Shown here piece by piece: positions 9,299 through 18,133 of a stretch of DNA of 64,000 bases. The DNA lies in contig CAMBIX010000007.1 in assembly GCA_945867815.1 (NCBI GenBank), positions 37,787 through 101,786 on the forward strand, written 5' to 3'. The position numbers and the translations under genes are program-made. The notes beneath the pieces are model-generated. The model saw only the letters and a program-made list of their open reading frames with translations. It had not been told where the DNA came from and ran no database searches. The stretch comes from an uncultured Veillonellaceae bacterium (GTDB lineage: Bacteria > Bacillota > Negativicutes > Veillonellales > Veillonellaceae). How positions within the stretch are numbered: position 1 is the stretch's first letter; each line of letters starts with the position of its first letter.

Positions 9299-9330
9299 AT
9301 CTTGAATTGTGTCATATATCACTAAAAAGT
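9299..9330 (+). promoter_or_regulatory. Shared TTGAW...ATATATCAC motif, copy A
   Basis: TCTTGAATTGTGTCATATATCACTA lies here (motif written as two joined parts: TCTTGAATTG, then TGTCATATATCACTA). Nearly the same sequence recurs at 10815 and 14212, and a looser version at 22539, each time in an intergenic region before a structured leader or gene. Read as TGTGT-N6-TCACT it resembles a Crp/Fnr-family site; that assignment is inference. Confidence 0.45.
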
Positions 9331-9360
9331 ATAAGAAATAGAATTATTATATATATATAG

Positions 9361-9719
9361 GAAGGATAAGGAACGATAAAAGAATTCGTAGACTCCTATT
9401 TATAGAATCAGCTGCCCGATGAAGTGCTGAGACAGATCTGATTAATACATTCATTTTCGATGAGGATACTCACAATTCGTGGGGGAGTACCAATTTTACA
9501 TTAGTTTAGGGCTTTTGTAGAGAGTACTTTTTTCCTCATCGGAAGATAGACGCCTTATGCTTCCCTTAGTACCAAGATAGGCTGTATCCTAGCTCAGGTA
9601 GTATACAGTGGAAGCAAGGATTATAGCTCACTTGAAGAAGGCTCTTGGCCTTAGGTGATACCCATGTATAAATGAATACTAAACATGGAAAAAGGAGCCC
9701 CTTTAAGGGGCTCCTTTTA
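9361..9719 (+). ncRNA. Unassigned structured RNA candidate with terminal hairpin
   Basis: A ~350-nt non-coding stretch rich in pairable segments: GATGAGGA (9459-9466) with TCCTCATC (9533-9540), enclosing TACTC/GAGTA; TGCTTCC (9558-9564) with GGAAGCA (9610-9616), enclosing CTGTAT/ATACAG (9582-9587, 9603-9608); and AAGG/CCTT near 9638-9652. It ends in a terminator (GGAGCCCC...GGGGCTCC, 9690-9719). It does not carry the GAGGAAAGTCC box of RNase P RNA, the 3' tRNA-like end of tmRNA, or a T-box. No ORF over 30 codons with a ribosome site was seen. The 730-nt gap 9247-9977 contains this, the motif at 9299 and the ureI terminator region. Confidence 0.45.
9690..9719. terminator. Bidirectional-looking intrinsic terminator
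   Basis: AAAAGGAGCCCCTTTAAGGGGCTCCTTTT: a near-perfect GC-rich stem with A-run before and T-run after, so it can act on both strands. Confidence 0.85.
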
Positions 9720-9814
9720 ATGCAAGTAAAGCAGTGTATAAGATAAAAAGTAAACTTAAGAAAAGAGCTTATCTTTTGTTAAAATAAGTACAAAGCCGAA
9801 TATAAGAGAAATTT

Positions 9815-9885
9815 GAAAAAAGCCCTCTTTCTCGCAAGGAGCCTTCACCGAAGGTGATCAGCTCCGAGAGAGATTGGGCTTTTTG
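9815..9885 (-). repeat. Nested-hairpin element, copy 3 (minus strand), doubling as a terminator
   Basis: On the minus strand the core reads CTCGGAGCTGATCACCTTC... with GGTGAAGGCTCCTTGCGAGAA, closely matching copy 1 at 1409-1450. Here the outer arms are AAAAAGCCC and GGGCTTTTTT, so the element also works as an intrinsic terminator downstream of the minus-strand ureI-like gene. Confidence 0.65.
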
Positions 9886-9977
9886 TTTTATGTAATACAC
9901 AGTTGTATATAACCGAATAGTATACTTGATATATAATGCACTTATTGATTGGTTATATACATTTACAACGAGGTAAA

Positions 9978-10523
9978 TTAGGATAACAAATGAATCGAGA
10001 ACGGCATCCAGTCGTGCATAAGCATTAACCAAGCTGGTAACCATACAGTGATAAGACCAACGAGGATAGCAGCCCAGGCACAAGGTTTTCCTAAATCTAT
10101 GTGAAGATTGTTTTCGATGAACATAGTCAACCATAACAAACCCCAAATAAACCAGAAGATACCAAACAAAGCATCGCCACCTAAGTTGAAGAAACAAAGG
10201 ATGCCTGCTGGGATGGTATTACAAGCAACCCATAGTGCATATAGCCCTAAGAGTCGGCCATCAAGATGCCAAACGGTATTACAGCCAATAATGATGTAGG
10301 TGAAAGCAAACATTAATCCTGTGGCACTGTTATAGAACCAAATGGACGATTGATGCGTAACGATACCATAAGCCATAGATACGATATTCATAATAAGTGA
10401 AAGACCACCGGCAATAAACATAATAACGGCTAAGGATTTATCGTCGATTTTATATAGACGATTGGAACCAATAGCAACTAATGCAAAGCCGATAAAGCAG
10501 AATAATACACCTGTAAGTCCCAT
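9978..10523 (-). CDS. AmiS/UreI-family urea or short-chain amide channel
   Basis: Polytopic inner-membrane protein, 181 aa, the usual length for the family, which includes the proton-gated urea channel UreI of Helicobacter and the amide transporter AmiS. Six hydrophobic segments are visible; the N-terminus MGLTGVLFCFIGFALVAIGSNRL and the segment NLGGDALFGIFWFIWGLLWL are typical. Start is ATG 10523, after the ribosome site AAGAAGGAAT; the frame is open 22 codons further upstream but without a ribosome site. There is no urease or amidase gene beside it in this window; the nearest nitrogen-releasing pathway is the agmatine module 4-8 kb away. The permeant (urea, amide or other) is therefore unknown. 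Downstream terminator at 9815-9885. Confidence 0.8.
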   Translation of the reverse strand: MGLTGVLFCFIGFALVAIGSNRLYKIDDKSLAVIMFIAGGLSLIMNIVSMAYGIVTHQSSIWFYNSATGLMFAFTYIIIGCNTVWHLDGRLLGLYALWVACNTIPAGILCFFNLGGDALFGIFWFIWGLLWLTMFIENNLHIDLGKPCAWAAILVGLITVWLPAWLMLMHDWMPFSIHLLS

Positions 10524-10811
10524 AGTAATTCCTTCTTTCAAGGAAAGATATGCACTATATAGGATGACTTCACGTCCGGTTATATACATCTGTCTATTAC
10601 ATAAAAAATAATTAGGAAATCAATTATTTTATCTAATTACAGTACTAGTATAGCAACAATCAAGTGCATAATCAACATATATTTGATTTAAAATAGTGAT
10701 AAAAATAAGGCGTAGTTTGATTAGTATTAACTATTTAAGATAAGTCATTTACTTGTAAATCAAATAAAATTACTGGAATTTAAAAGAGCTCATTTTATAG
10801 CGGATAAAATA

Positions 10812-10845
10812 AAATCTTGAATTGCGTAATATATCACATAAATAA
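10812..10845 (+). promoter_or_regulatory. Shared TTGAW...ATATATCAC motif, copy B
   Basis: AAATCTTGAATTGCGTAATA continues into TATCACATA, about 370 nt upstream of the radical SAM gene. It matches copies at 9299 and 14212. The space 10524-11210 is otherwise AT-rich, with a short palindrome (AAGACATGTGTCTT, about 10989-11002); no gene is seen in it. Confidence 0.45.
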
Positions 10846-11210
10846 ATATAAATTATTAGTATTATATGTATTAGGTAAAAAAGGTGTAAATGGGGATTTA
10901 AGAACTTGCTTTTTTTACTGCATTTAAGGGGTTCTATCTTACTTTTTACTTAGGAGAATAGATAATATGAGGAGGGAGAATAATAAATAAGACATGTGTC
11001 TTTTATTAATAAAAATATTATAAGTAAAACCCCTTGCATTTCTAATCACAAAGTATTAATATTTCTTTAGTGAGGCATTAATAACCTAGCAATTACCTAT
11101 TTATTAAGAGGTAATACATATTATCAATTTTATTTATTTTATTTGGATTTATACAGCTAGGTATTAGTGATGACTCTTTATTCACATCATTATTACTAGA
11201 GGTGACAACA

Positions 11211-12623
11211 ATGGGATTGGATTTAAAACACAAAGCAGGTCGTTTGGCATTTGAAACGGCATTAAAAGCAGCGTATTCACAAGTTGGTAAAGACCGTATC
11301 AAAACGGTTAGCCGCATGTTCCATTTGATGGATCAGTTTAAAGAAACTAACAAAGATGCTGATAATGCTACATTAGAAGCTATCATGGAACCAGATAGTG
11401 CCTTAGGGAAATTCGTTGACAAAGTTATCGCTGAAGTTGACCCTGGCATTGTTATTCGTGCCCTATTGAACTTTGGTTACGAATCTATGACGTATGGCTG
11501 GGAAAAATCCCAGAAGAATGTTGAAAAATATCATTGCAACATTCCTTTTGGTATCTTGATTGACCCAACAACAGCTTGTAACTTGCGTTGCACAGGCTGC
11601 TGGGCTGCTGAATATGGTAATGCTTTAAGTCTTTCTTATGATGAAATCGATTCTGTTATTACACAGGGGAAAGAATTAGGTACTTATACTTACCTATTCA
11701 CTGGTGGTGAACCATTAACTCGTAAAGCAGATATCATTAAATTGGCAGAAAAACATTATGATTGCTCCTTTATCGTATTCACTAATGGTACATTAGTTGA
11801 TGAAAAATTCTGCGAAGACTTATTACGTGTTAAGAACGTATATCCAGCATTGAGCTTGGAAGGTTATGAAGAAAAGAACGACCAGCGTCGTGGCCAGGGC
11901 GTATTTGAAAAAGTTATGCACGCTATGGACTTAATGCGTGAACATAAATTGTTGTTCGGTAACTCCATTTGCTACACAAGTGCTAACATGGAAGTTGTTA
12001 CATCCGATAAGTTTATTGACATGATTTTGGAAAAAGGTTCCAAGTTCGGTATGTACTTCCACTATATGCCAGTTGGTACAGATGCGGCTGTTGAATTGTT
12101 GCCTACAAAAGAACAACGTGAATACATGTTACACCGCATTCACCAAGTTCGTGACCCTAAAGATGGCAAAGGCTTCTTCTGCTTTGACTTCCAGAATGAT
12201 GGCGAATTAGTTAACGGTTGTATTGCTGGTGGTCGTCGTTACTTCCACATTAATGCAAACGGCGATGCAGAACCATGCGTATTTATTCACTACTCCAACA
12301 TGAATATTCGTGAACATTCCATCTTGGAAATTTTACAGTCTCCAATCTTCATGGAATACTATCGCAATCAGCCGTTCAACAAGAACTTGTTGAAACCATG
12401 TCCTATGTTGGAAAACCCAGAAATTTTACCTCAGATGGTAAAACGTGCGGGTGCTAAATCCACTGACTTACAGTCTCCAGAAACAGCAGAACAGTTATGT
12501 GCTAAATGCGTACAATACGCTAAAAACTGGGCTCCAGAAGCGGAAGAATTAAATACGGTTAAGGCAGATATGACTCGTAAAGAAGAAATTAACCGTGAAT
12601 ATCAAGCACAACAAGCTAAATAA
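11211..12623 (+). CDS. Radical SAM/SPASM-type protein
   Basis: A 470-aa radical S-adenosylmethionine enzyme. The [4Fe-4S] motif is CNLRCTGCW at about residues 124-132, followed by the SAM-binding TGGEPL motif. The C-terminal half has further Cys residues (GCIAGGRRYFHINANGDAEPCVF; CPMLENPE; LCAKCVQYAK) arranged like a SPASM or related auxiliary-cluster domain, as in peptide- or protein-modifying maturases. No precursor peptide gene was found beside it, and the substrate is unknown. I chose ATG 11211 (AGAGGTG 6 nt upstream) over the in-frame GTG at 11202. The gene uses many C-ending codons (ttc, aac, atc), unlike its neighbours, which suggests high expression. Strong terminator at 12636-12669. 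Confidence 0.8.
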   Translation: MGLDLKHKAGRLAFETALKAAYSQVGKDRIKTVSRMFHLMDQFKETNKDADNATLEAIMEPDSALGKFVDKVIAEVDPGIVIRALLNFGYESMTYGWEKSQKNVEKYHCNIPFGILIDPTTACNLRCTGCWAAEYGNALSLSYDEIDSVITQGKELGTYTYLFTGGEPLTRKADIIKLAEKHYDCSFIVFTNGTLVDEKFCEDLLRVKNVYPALSLEGYEEKNDQRRGQGVFEKVMHAMDLMREHKLLFGNSICYTSANMEVVTSDKFIDMILEKGSKFGMYFHYMPVGTDAAVELLPTKEQREYMLHRIHQVRDPKDGKGFFCFDFQNDGELVNGCIAGGRRYFHINANGDAEPCVFIHYSNMNIREHSILEILQSPIFMEYYRNQPFNKNLLKPCPMLENPEILPQMVKRAGAKSTDLQSPETAEQLCAKCVQYAKNWAPEAEELNTVKADMTRKEEINREYQAQQAK

Positions 12624-12635
12624 TCGAATGATTAA

Positions 12636-12672
12636 CTAAAAAAGACAGCTGAGAGGCTGTCTTTTTTTTATA
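12636..12672 (+). terminator. Intrinsic terminator after the radical SAM gene
   Basis: AAAAGACAGC-TGAGAG-GCTGTCTTTTTTTT: 10-bp stem with an uninterrupted T-run. Confidence 0.9.
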
Positions 12673-12787
12673 GCTTATTATAGATATTTTTAAAACATAT
12701 GTCTCTAGTAAATAAGAGGTAGCAAGTGAGCTGGGCCATCTTTTAGGTGGTGATGATTATGAGCGTATATTGGCTTATGTTAGAGAT

Positions 12788-13747
12788 TTATAGCTTTAAT
12801 TTACTATTGGTTTCACGAGCATTGGCGACGCTGTCGGCAAAGGCCGTTTTTTCATCACCAGATAGGTCGTAGTGGATGATTTTTTCAACGCCATTTTTAC
12901 CTAAGATGACAGGGACACCAATGCAGAGGTCTTTTTCATCGTATTCACCATCGAGGTAAACACAGCTAGGAATTAATTTTTTAGCATCTAAAGCGATGGC
13001 TTCTACCATGGCCGCGGCGGCAGCGCCAGGTGCATACCAAGCAGAAGTGCCAATTAATTGGGTTAGGGTGGCACCACCAATTTTTGTTTGGGCTACGGCA
13101 CGATCGAGTTGTTCTTTACTTAATAGTTGGTTAACTGGTATGCTGCGGTAGGTAGCGATGCTGGCAAGAGGTACCATAGTCTTATCATTGTGACCGCCAA
13201 TAACAATACCATCTACATCGGTTGGTGTGGCTGGATAACCAGCGGCTTGTAATTCTTGGGCTAGAAAATAGCAGAAACGGCTACTGTCTAACATACCACC
13301 TTGGCCAATGACGCGGTTACGAGGCAGATGAGTCCTTTTTAGGGCAAGATAGGTCATGGCATCCATAGGGTTCGAGATGATAATGAAGATGGCATTTGGT
13401 GAGTACTGTAAGGCTTGATACATAACACCTGTTACAATTTTGGCATTTGTATCAATTAAATCTTCTCGGCTCATACCAGGTTTACGTGGAATCCCGCTAG
13501 TGATAACGATAACGTCAGAATTAGCTGTTGGCAGGTAACCCTTTAAGTCGTTAGGTTCAGCGGTAACACCTGTTACGGTGGTATCAAAGCTTAGTAGTTG
13601 AGCTGTCTGCATAATATCCATGGCCTTGCCTTCAGACATGCCTTTTTTAATATCTAGGATAACGACTTCGCTGCAGAAATTTTTAGTAGCGAGTACATTG
13701 GCAATAGTGGCTCCTACATTGCCGGCGCCGATAATGGAAACTTTCAT
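12788..13747 (-). CDS. mdh: Malate dehydrogenase (LDH-like MDH)
   Basis: NAD-dependent 2-hydroxyacid dehydrogenase of 319 aa. Rossmann motif GAGNVGATIA at residues 7-16; substrate-recognition segment SGIPRKPGMSREDL, whose RKPGM.R wording is typical of malate rather than lactate dehydrogenase; ISNPMDAMTYLA; catalytic His in GGHNDKTMVPL. It would interconvert oxaloacetate and malate, one step before fumarase (fumC at 1943), on the branch to succinate/propionate. Start ATG 13747 follows AAGGAGGG. It is a single minus-strand gene. The fragment 12724-12785 downstream, with no start, is too short to interpret. Assignment to malate is by motif; lactate cannot be strictly excluded. Confidence 0.85.
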   Translation of the reverse strand: MKVSIIGAGNVGATIANVLATKNFCSEVVILDIKKGMSEGKAMDIMQTAQLLSFDTTVTGVTAEPNDLKGYLPTANSDVIVITSGIPRKPGMSREDLIDTNAKIVTGVMYQALQYSPNAIFIIISNPMDAMTYLALKRTHLPRNRVIGQGGMLDSSRFCYFLAQELQAAGYPATPTDVDGIVIGGHNDKTMVPLASIATYRSIPVNQLLSKEQLDRAVAQTKIGGATLTQLIGTSAWYAPGAAAAAMVEAIALDAKKLIPSCVYLDGEYDEKDLCIGVPVILGKNGVEKIIHYDLSGDEKTAFADSVANARETNSKLKL

Positions 13748-13917
13748 GAAATACCCTCCTTTTATTAATTGAAATATATTATTTTATGTGAAACGTTGAA
13801 ATGCTATATATATTACTTAAAAATAGTATAGCAAGCCGTTTTAGAAAGCATTAAAATTTCTCCTAGAGCGAGTTGTAGACTTATTTTAAGGCAGTTAATT
13901 TATTCTATAAATATTAA

Positions 13918-14166
13918 TGGGTCTTAAAAAATCCCACAGGGCAAATATCAGCTTATACTTGTATTATAGGGGATTTTAGGTTTACTTGCAATAAAAGCTT
14001 AGTAAAAGTAGCCAAAGTTACTGATAAAAAAATGCGTGGAAAGAATGAGGCTTATCAGGCTATAGCTGAGTGGTTATCTGAAGATTTCGATGTGTTTGGT
14101 TATACCCATGGAGGTTCTGTTTCATGGGGTGGTAAGGAAGATATTATTTTTAGTAAGACTAGGTAA
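13918..14166 (+). pseudogene. Unidentified coding remnant
   Basis: An 82-codon open stretch ending ...EAYQAIAEWLSEDFDVFGYTHGGSVSWGG... and TAA at 14164. There is no ribosome site at either the frame's beginning or its internal ATG (14032). The composition looks protein-like (acidic amphipathic helix, then a Gly-rich turn), but I do not recognise the family. It is probably the 3' end of a deleted gene. Confidence 0.3.
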
Positions 14167-14209
14167 ATTATATCAATTATAACATAATTATGAACGAATA
14201 AATAAAAAA

Positions 14210-14241
14210 TATCTTGATTTGTATCATATATCACTATAATT
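14210..14241 (+). promoter_or_regulatory. Shared TTGAW...ATATATCAC motif, copy C
   Basis: ATCTTGATTTGTATCATATA continues into TCACTATAATTAG. TCTTGA and TATAAT are 17 nt apart, so the motif may itself be, or overlap, the promoter of the leader ORF at 14318. Compare copies at 9299, 10812 and 22539. Confidence 0.5.
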
Positions 14242-14317
14242 AGCTATAGATATCATATAATAAAATAAAGAGGGCGAGATTCATTGGAAGATACTTCTGG
14301 TAAGGGAGGTCTTGGTT

Positions 14318-14398
14318 ATGAGTAAGCAAATACAGGTATATATGGCAAGGCAGGTTAGCACAATAGTAAACAAATTCCTATTGATTGGGTTTGTTTAG
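14318..14398 (+). CDS. 26-aa leader-peptide candidate upstream of the agmatine module
   Basis: ATG 14318 has an excellent ribosome site (AAGGGAGG, 8 nt upstream). The peptide is MSKQIQVYMARQ followed by VSTIVNKFLLIGFV, and its last 14 codons form the 5' arm and loop of a strong terminator (14357-14414). The same design recurs at 22651 before another amino-acid operon, and the two peptides share a VYxA...I.NK pattern. Such an overlap of ORF and terminator suggests translation-coupled attenuation or a small transcript; function is inference. Confidence 0.5.
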   Translation: MSKQIQVYMARQVSTIVNKFLLIGFV

Positions 14399-14414
14399 TA
14401 TTGTGCTTTTTTTA
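14357..14414 (+). terminator. Terminator overlapping the leader ORF (attenuator candidate)
   Basis: An 18-nt arm AGCACAATAGTAAACAAA (14357-14374) pairs with 14390-14407 with one mismatch and is followed by TTTTTTT. A translating ribosome would cover the 5' arm. Confidence 0.75.
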
Positions 14415-14559
14415 TAGTTACTTGTAGTGGCTAGGTCATATGTGAGGCTTAGGTATTTAACTAGACATAATCGTAGGGAGAAAGAAAGTGGTGACTTATA
14501 GAAAATGCTGGAGTCGGTCGTTAGTTTGTAGTCGAATGGTTACTTTTTAAAAAGTATAA

Positions 14560-15417
14560 GCCTTAGGAGGCGTATTCGTATGGCAGCCACGTAAGGTATC
14601 AATTAATGGGGAATGGAAAGATTTATTGGACGCTACAGATAAGGAATTAGACCATATGCAAAAGGCTTGGATTTTAAACAATGAAGATACATGGCATGGT
14701 TTTAGTCATATCGAAGATGACTACGTTATGCTTGATCCAATTAAGATTACGATTCAGACACCTGGCCTTAAGGGTGATGGAACCTATAAGAAGGAAGGCA
14801 TTCCAGCAGCTATTGTAACAGACTACTTGATAAAACAAGGGGTTGTTGTAGAAAAGACAGATACGTATTCCTTCTTATTGTTACATTCCTTTGGTACGAC
14901 AGAAGGTAAACACGGTGACTTATTAGCAGGGCTCTTAGCCTTTAAGAGAGATTATGATAATAATACCTTGCTTATGGAACTCTTCCTTGATGTTGTTAAG
15001 AATAATCCTCGCTTTGAAGGTAAGGGATTATATGATTTGTGCCATGAAATGAACGAATTTTATAAAAAGACGGATTTCTTACACACCATGCAGGATGCTT
15101 TTGATATTTTGCCGAAACAAGTTATGACACCAGCTGAAGCCTATGAAAAAGTTGTACATCGGGATATAGAATATGTCTACTTAGATGATATGATGGGTCG
15201 TATACCAGCGGTTATGGTTGTACCTTATCCTCCAGGAATTCCTGTTATTATGGGTGGTGAAAAGTTAGATAAAGAAGCACAGCCTATTTTTAAGTACTTG
15301 CAATTATTGCAGACCTATGAAAATACCTTTAAAGGTTATGAAAAGGATATCCATGGGGTAGAACGCGATGTTGTAGATGGGAAAATTAAGTATAAGACCT
15401 ATTGTATTAAGAAATAA
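14560..15417 (+). pseudogene. 5'-truncated Orn/Lys/Arg decarboxylase (C-terminal part only)
   Basis: The reading frame opens after a TAA at 14557 and matches the C-terminal third of AdiA/LdcC-type PLP decarboxylases (about 750 aa when complete): DTWHGF, YVMLDPIKITI.TPG, GIPAAIVTDYL..QGVVVEKT, FKRDYD, MTPAEAYEKV, LDDMMGRIPAVMVVPYPPGIPV and the final FKGYEKDIHGVERD. The wing and PLP-binding domains, including the catalytic lysine, are absent, and no trace of them lies upstream. The longest start-like codon is TTG 14626, without a ribosome site. Context with agmatine genes favours arginine decarboxylase as the ancestral activity. The fragment alone cannot bind PLP normally and is probably dead; a role as a subunit is conceivable but unsupported. 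Confidence 0.75.
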
Positions 15418-15487
15418 GGTATTACTAATCTATACGTGCAGTTTAGTAGACTTGTTGGTAGGGTATTGTTCAATTAGTTATAAGTAT

Positions 15488-15524
15488 CTCCTCATGGATG
15501 AACATGATAACCATTCATGAGGAG
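15488..15524 (+). promoter_or_regulatory. Intergenic hairpin before the antiporter gene
   Basis: CTCCTCATGGATG (15488-15500) pairs with CATTCATGAGGAG (15512-15524). No T-run follows, so it is more likely an mRNA-processing or stability hairpin than a full terminator. Confidence 0.5.
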
Positions 15525-15558
15525 CTTACTTACTTAGTTAAGACAGGAGTTGAATGCT

Positions 15559-16989
15559 ATGTCTGATGAAACAAATAAAAAAATAGGCCTATGGGGTCTA
15601 GTCGGCATGGTTATTGGGTCAATTATTGGTGGGGCTATTTTTGATATTCCTCAGAATATGGCTGCTTCATCAGCCTTAGGCCCTGTTATTATTGCTTGGG
15701 TTATTACCGCTATTGGTATGCTTATGTTGGCGTATACCTTTAAAAGTTTATCGGATGAGCGACCAGATTTGTATATTGGGATTTATTCTTATGCGAGAGA
15801 GGGCTTTGGTAAGTATATTGGTTTTAACTCAGCCTGGGGCTACTGGATATCGGCAGCTACGGGGAATGTGGCCTTTGCAGTTATGTTAAATGATGCTTTT
15901 GGTTATTGGTTCCCTGTTATGCTTAAGCATAGTTGGCCAACCATTATTTTTGGTCTTTTCCTCATTTGGTTCTATAATTTCTTAGTTATGCGGGGTATTA
16001 AACAGGCGTCGAGTATTAATACGGTCACTGTTGTTATTAAGTTTATTGGTTTGCTTGGTATTTTGGCTGCTATGTGTGCCTTCTTTAATTGGGATACAGC
16101 TACTGCAGATATGTGGGGACAAAGTTATCATTTAGGTAGCATTACTAGTCAGGTAGAAGCACCTATGCTTGTTACTTTATGGGCCTTCATTGGTATTGAA
16201 GGGGCTGTTGTTATTTCTAACCATGCAAAGAAATCGTCTGATGTAGGTAAGGCTACTGTTATTGGTTTCTTAATTGCTTTGGCAGCGTATTTCTTATTAA
16301 GTGTATTAGCTTTTGGTATTTATCAACAGCCAGAACTCGCTAACTTAACGGATCCATCAACGGGTTATATTTTAGCGACCAAGTTTAGTCCTCATTTTGT
16401 AGATTTTGTTAATATTTGCCTATTAGTATCCGTTGGTGGTGCTTGGGTTGCTTGGACTATTTTGGCGGCACAGCTCCCTTATGCAGCTGCTAAGGGCAAG
16501 GTATTGCCTAAGGTATTTGCTCATGAAAATAGTAAGAATGTACCTGATGTAGCCTTAATTGTATCGAGTATTATTATGAGTATTTTCATGGTTCTTGTGT
16601 GTACGGCTAAAAATGTATATATGGCAGCCATAGATATTACGGGCGTTATTATCTTACCGTCGTACTTACTTAGCTCCTTATATCTTTTACAGGCAGGGGC
16701 TCGGTCTGAAATTATTAAGGACAAGAAGGGTAAACGTATTCGGGCGACTATTATTGGTTTCTTATCTACTATTTATTGTTTATGGCTTTTATATGCAGCT
16801 AACTTAAGTTATTTACTCGTAGCAACGATTGTGTATGCTGTAGGCATTCTCTTCTACATGCGGGCTCGTCGTGATGACCATGATGGAAAACCATCCTTTA
16901 CTGGTTGGGAAGCCTTGTTAGCTATTATTATTACTTTATTAGCTATCTATGCGATTTATCTCTTATGTATTGGACAGATTGCATTCTAA
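15559..16989 (+). CDS. Basic amino-acid/polyamine antiporter (APC family, ArcD/AdiC-like)
   Basis: Inner-membrane exchanger, 476 aa, with about 12-13 hydrophobic segments. The N-terminal GLVGMVIGSIIGGAIFDIPQNMA is the helix-1 substrate motif of the arginine/ornithine-arginine/agmatine group of APC transporters, and LMLAYTFKSLSDERPDLYIGIYSYARE is typical of that branch. Start ATG 15559 follows AGGAG by 9 nt. It lies between the decarboxylase remnant and agmatine deiminase, so arginine/agmatine or agmatine/putrescine exchange is the natural inference. The space to aguA is 29 nt, consistent with one transcript. The exact substrates cannot be read from sequence. Confidence 0.8.
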   Translation: MSDETNKKIGLWGLVGMVIGSIIGGAIFDIPQNMAASSALGPVIIAWVITAIGMLMLAYTFKSLSDERPDLYIGIYSYAREGFGKYIGFNSAWGYWISAATGNVAFAVMLNDAFGYWFPVMLKHSWPTIIFGLFLIWFYNFLVMRGIKQASSINTVTVVIKFIGLLGILAAMCAFFNWDTATADMWGQSYHLGSITSQVEAPMLVTLWAFIGIEGAVVISNHAKKSSDVGKATVIGFLIALAAYFLLSVLAFGIYQQPELANLTDPSTGYILATKFSPHFVDFVNICLLVSVGGAWVAWTILAAQLPYAAAKGKVLPKVFAHENSKNVPDVALIVSSIIMSIFMVLVCTAKNVYMAAIDITGVIILPSYLLSSLYLLQAGARSEIIKDKKGKRIRATIIGFLSTIYCLWLLYAANLSYLLVATIVYAVGILFYMRARRDDHDGKPSFTGWEALLAIIITLLAIYAIYLLCIGQIAF

Positions 16990-17018
16990 GAGGTTATTTA
17001 TAAAAGAGGTGGTAAGAT

Positions 17019-18122
17019 ATGGCTAGACAGATTAGGCAGACAACACCTAAAGAAGATGGCTATCGTATGCCTGCCGAATATGAACCACAAAAACAGGTAT
17101 GGATGATCTGGCCTCAGCGACCAGATGTATGGCGGGATGGGGCTAAGCCAGCGCAGAAACAATATAAAAATGTAGCCATTGCTATTAGTGAATTTACACC
17201 TGTAACGGTAGTTGTTAATGGAGACCAGTATATTAACTGTCGGGCCCAATTGCCAGAATCCATTCGTGTCATTGAAGTCAGCAATAATGACGCGTGGGCA
17301 CGAGATAGTGGTCCTACCTTTTTGGTTAATGATAAGGGTGGATTAAGAGCCAATAGTTGGCAATTTAATGCGTATGGTGGCTTAGTCGATGGCTTGTATT
17401 ATCCATGGGATAAGGATAATTTACTGGCTGATAAGATTTGCGAAGTGGAAGGTGTCGATTACTACAAGCAAGAGTCCTTTGTTTTAGAAGGCGGCTCTAT
17501 ACATGTGGATGGTGAAGGCACGGTGCTGACTACTGAAATGTGTCTTTTGAGTAAGGGGCGTAATCCGAATCTGTCTAAAGGGCAAATTGAGCAGACCTTA
17601 AAAGATTATTTGAATGTAGAAAAGGTCATTTGGATTAAAGATGGTATTGACCCAGAAGAAACAAATGGGCATGTAGATGATGTGGCTTGCTTTGCTCGGC
17701 CAGGAGAAGTTATCTGCATCTATACAGAAGATAAAAATCATCCATTCTACGAAGCCTCTCAAGCTGCCTATAAAACCTTATGTCAGTCAACAGATGCTAA
17801 AGGACGGCCCTTAAAAGTTTATAAATTATGCTTAACAAAAGAGCCAGTTTATTCGATTCCTAATGCGCATATAGATTATGGTTATGGCAGTAAACCTAGA
17901 CAGGATAAGGAATTAGTTATTGCTTCCTATTTGAACTTTTTAATTACTAATCAGGGTGTTATTGTGCCTCAATATGATGATGAAAATGATGCACTAGCAA
18001 TTAAACAACTACAGTCTATTTTCCCAGATAAAGAGGTTGTTGGTGTACGAACAAAGGAAATCGTTTATGGAGGCGGTAATATTCATTGTATTACCCAGCA
18101 AGAACCCTTAGTTAAGAAATAG
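17019..18122 (+). CDS. aguA: Agmatine deiminase
   Basis: Hydrolyses agmatine to N-carbamoylputrescine and ammonia in the cytosol. The 367-aa length fits the PPAD-type family. Seen: MPAEYEPQKQVWMIWPQRPDVWR at the N-terminus, the NDAWARDSGPTFLVND segment, the catalytic-core ETNGHVDDVACF, and GGGNIHCITQQEP with the nucleophilic Cys near residue 358. Start ATG 17019 has GAGGTGG upstream. It is followed after 11 nt by aguB, so translation is probably coupled. In this family the product goes to the amidase encoded next door; ammonia release could help acid tolerance. Confidence 0.93.
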   Translation: MARQIRQTTPKEDGYRMPAEYEPQKQVWMIWPQRPDVWRDGAKPAQKQYKNVAIAISEFTPVTVVVNGDQYINCRAQLPESIRVIEVSNNDAWARDSGPTFLVNDKGGLRANSWQFNAYGGLVDGLYYPWDKDNLLADKICEVEGVDYYKQESFVLEGGSIHVDGEGTVLTTEMCLLSKGRNPNLSKGQIEQTLKDYLNVEKVIWIKDGIDPEETNGHVDDVACFARPGEVICIYTEDKNHPFYEASQAAYKTLCQSTDAKGRPLKVYKLCLTKEPVYSIPNAHIDYGYGSKPRQDKELVIASYLNFLITNQGVIVPQYDDENDALAIKQLQSIFPDKEVVGVRTKEIVYGGGNIHCITQQEPLVKK

Positions 18123-18133
18123 AAGGTGAACCT

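Noticed and set aside
9361..9719. Naming the RNA candidate as RNase P RNA, tmRNA or 6S RNA
   Set aside because: The P4 box of RNase P, the tRNA-like 3' end of tmRNA and the long single bulged rod of 6S were not found by eye.
9769..10197. 142-codon minus-strand frame
   Set aside because: Overlaps the UreI-like gene in another frame and runs through its terminator element.
14626..15417. Intact 263-aa protein starting at TTG 14626
   Set aside because: No ribosome site, homology continues upstream of it to 14560, and the essential N-terminal two thirds of the enzyme are missing.
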